From Candidatus Poribacteria bacterium (GTDB lineage: Bacteria > Poribacteria > WGA-4E > UBA9662), in contig PBVO01000059.1 in assembly GCA_002729015.1 (NCBI GenBank), positions 28,812 to 35,068 of the forward strand: DNA of 6,257 bases, given 5' to 3'. Position 1 is the first letter of the stretch, and each line of letters begins with the position of its first letter. This document shows, piece after piece, positions 5,501 to 6,257 of this stretch. The notes beneath the pieces are model-generated. The model did no database searches. It was not told the DNA's origin and worked only from the letters and a program-made list of their open reading frames with translations. The translations under genes were made by a program, and so were the position numbers.

Positions 5501-6257
5501 TCATCTGTTTAAATCATCTATCTCGACAATTTCTTCCGCTATACTTCTCTGCCAAGTCGGTCGAATCGTAAGTTCAGGAATATTAGTTCGGGGAGGTAGG
5601 CTAACGACCAAGTGGATTGCCGCTGACGTTTCTGCGACATCCACCATTTCTCTTCGTGCGCTTTCCTCTGGTGTAATAGGACGGTTATCCAGAATGGGTG
5701 TGTTTACTTCACCCGGAATTAATACACTTGCTCTAATACCGGTATTTTTTAAATCTTCGTTTAAAAATTGGGTGAAGTTGATTACACCGGCTTTAACTGC
5801 TCCGTAAGCAAATCCGCTGAACGGACCTGGCGAGACTGCTGCTAACGATGAAACGTTGATAATAGTACCTGATTTAGCTTGTAGCATGGATGGTACAACA
5901 GCTTGGGTACAGAAGAAAGTTCCAGTCAAGTTCGAATCAATTACCTGCTGAATTTCCTCTGGTGGGCAGTTTAGTAGTCGTCTGTTACGAGAGCTATGCC
6001 CAGCGTTGTTTATTAGGATATCTATTTTTCCGTAAGTTTCTACTACCTCATCTACCATCTTTTGGATTGATGACCAATCGGCTACATTTAAAGCGTAAAC
6101 AACGGATTGGCCACCATTAGCCTCAATCTCGGATTGGACGGTCCTTATCTTACTTTCCGTTCGGCCGATTAAAATAATGGTAGCGCCATCAGCCGCCAAT
6201 CGAAGTGCTGCTCCTCGACCAATACCACTACCACCACCGGTTATAATGCACACTTGA
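5501..6257 (-). CDS. Short-chain dehydrogenase/reductase (SDR), 5' partial
   Basis: An NAD(P)-dependent oxidoreductase of the classical SDR family, cytoplasmic; the substrate cannot be told. Numbering from the GTG codon at 6251-6253: the cofactor motif TGGGSGIG is at 5-12, NNAG at 82-85, and the catalytic tetrad is N108, S136 (in NVSS), Y150 and K154 (YGAVK). PGEVNTP (180-186) is the usual substrate-loop start. Arg31 after beta-2 (IGRTESK) suggests NADPH preference, which is an inference. That GTG is probably an internal valine, because the preceding codon CAA is open and SDRs commonly read ...(G/D)QVxIITGGGSGIG. The true start should lie a few codons beyond the window. The C-terminus (TIRPTWQ... 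DDLNR) ends in TGA (complement of 5501-5503), a genuine stop here. It is convergent with the M23 gene, so it belongs to a different transcript. Confidence 0.93.
   Translation of the reverse strand, partial: QVCIITGGGSGIGRGAALRLAADGATIILIGRTESKIRTVQSEIEANGGQSVVYALNVADWSSIQKMVDEVVETYGKIDILINNAGHSSRNRRLLNCPPEEIQQVIDSNLTGTFFCTQAVVPSMLQAKSGTIINVSSLAAVSPGPFSGFAYGAVKAGVINFTQFLNEDLKNTGIRASVLIPGEVNTPILDNRPITPEESARREMVDVAETSAAIHLVVSLPPRTNIPELTIRPTWQRSIAEEIVEIDDLNR

Noticed and set aside
511..5566. Shared 11-mer GTCGGTCGAAT at 511-521 and 5556-5566, with AGAGTTAC near both (532-539 and about 5485-5492)
   Set aside because: The copies are short, have different spacing and order, and one lies within the dehydrogenase coding sequence; chance similarity is enough.
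5890..6120. Plus-strand open frame inside the dehydrogenase
   Set aside because: It is antisense to a complete SDR active-site region and has no recognisable protein features.
6251..6253. GTG as the true start of the dehydrogenase
   Set aside because: It would leave almost no residues before the TGGGSGIG motif; the frame stays open to the window edge and the preceding codon fits the usual SDR N-terminus, so the start is probably outside.

Overview
The window is bacterial and looks chromosomal. It holds six protein genes, two of them cut by the window edges. From left to right: a peroxiredoxin (5' end outside), an intergenic region of about 250 bp rich in hairpins, a co-directional trio (DUF4340 membrane-anchored protein, GNAT-type acetyltransferase, glutaminyl-tRNA synthetase glnS), a membrane-anchored M23/LytM metallopeptidase with its own promoter, and a convergent short-chain dehydrogenase whose 5' end lies beyond the right edge.

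The most notable feature is at the left edge. Read in frame from base 3, the peroxiredoxin is intact except for one TGA codon at 114-116. That TGA sits exactly where the peroxidatic cysteine belongs, in the signature P-x-x-x-T-x-x-[C], with the resolving cysteine five residues downstream. TGA is used as a normal stop by two other genes here (the GNAT gene and the dehydrogenase), so this is not a genome-wide reassignment. The best explanation is a selenocysteine peroxiredoxin of the BCP/PrxQ (U-x4-C) type. A gene caller would reduce it to a 95-residue fragment starting at the internal ATG at 147, losing the active site. Candidate SECIS hairpins follow the TGA, but none is ideal.

The DUF4340 protein, the acetyltransferase and GlnRS are closely spaced (35 bp or a short overlap, then 17 bp) and probably cotranscribed from a promoter just before 685. 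I see no functional logic joining them beyond co-expression. The M23 peptidase carries all its metal and catalytic residues behind a single transmembrane anchor, so the organism has peptidoglycan and an envelope-remodelling hydrolase. The dehydrogenase has a complete active site, but its substrate cannot be inferred.

The organism is probably an uncultured or candidate-phylum bacterium, given its moderately AT-leaning composition, eukaryote-like direct GlnRS charging (patchy in bacteria), DUF4340 and Sec use. Phylum assignment (for example Poribacteria-like) is only a guess. I see no mobile element, CRISPR array, tRNA or rRNA gene.
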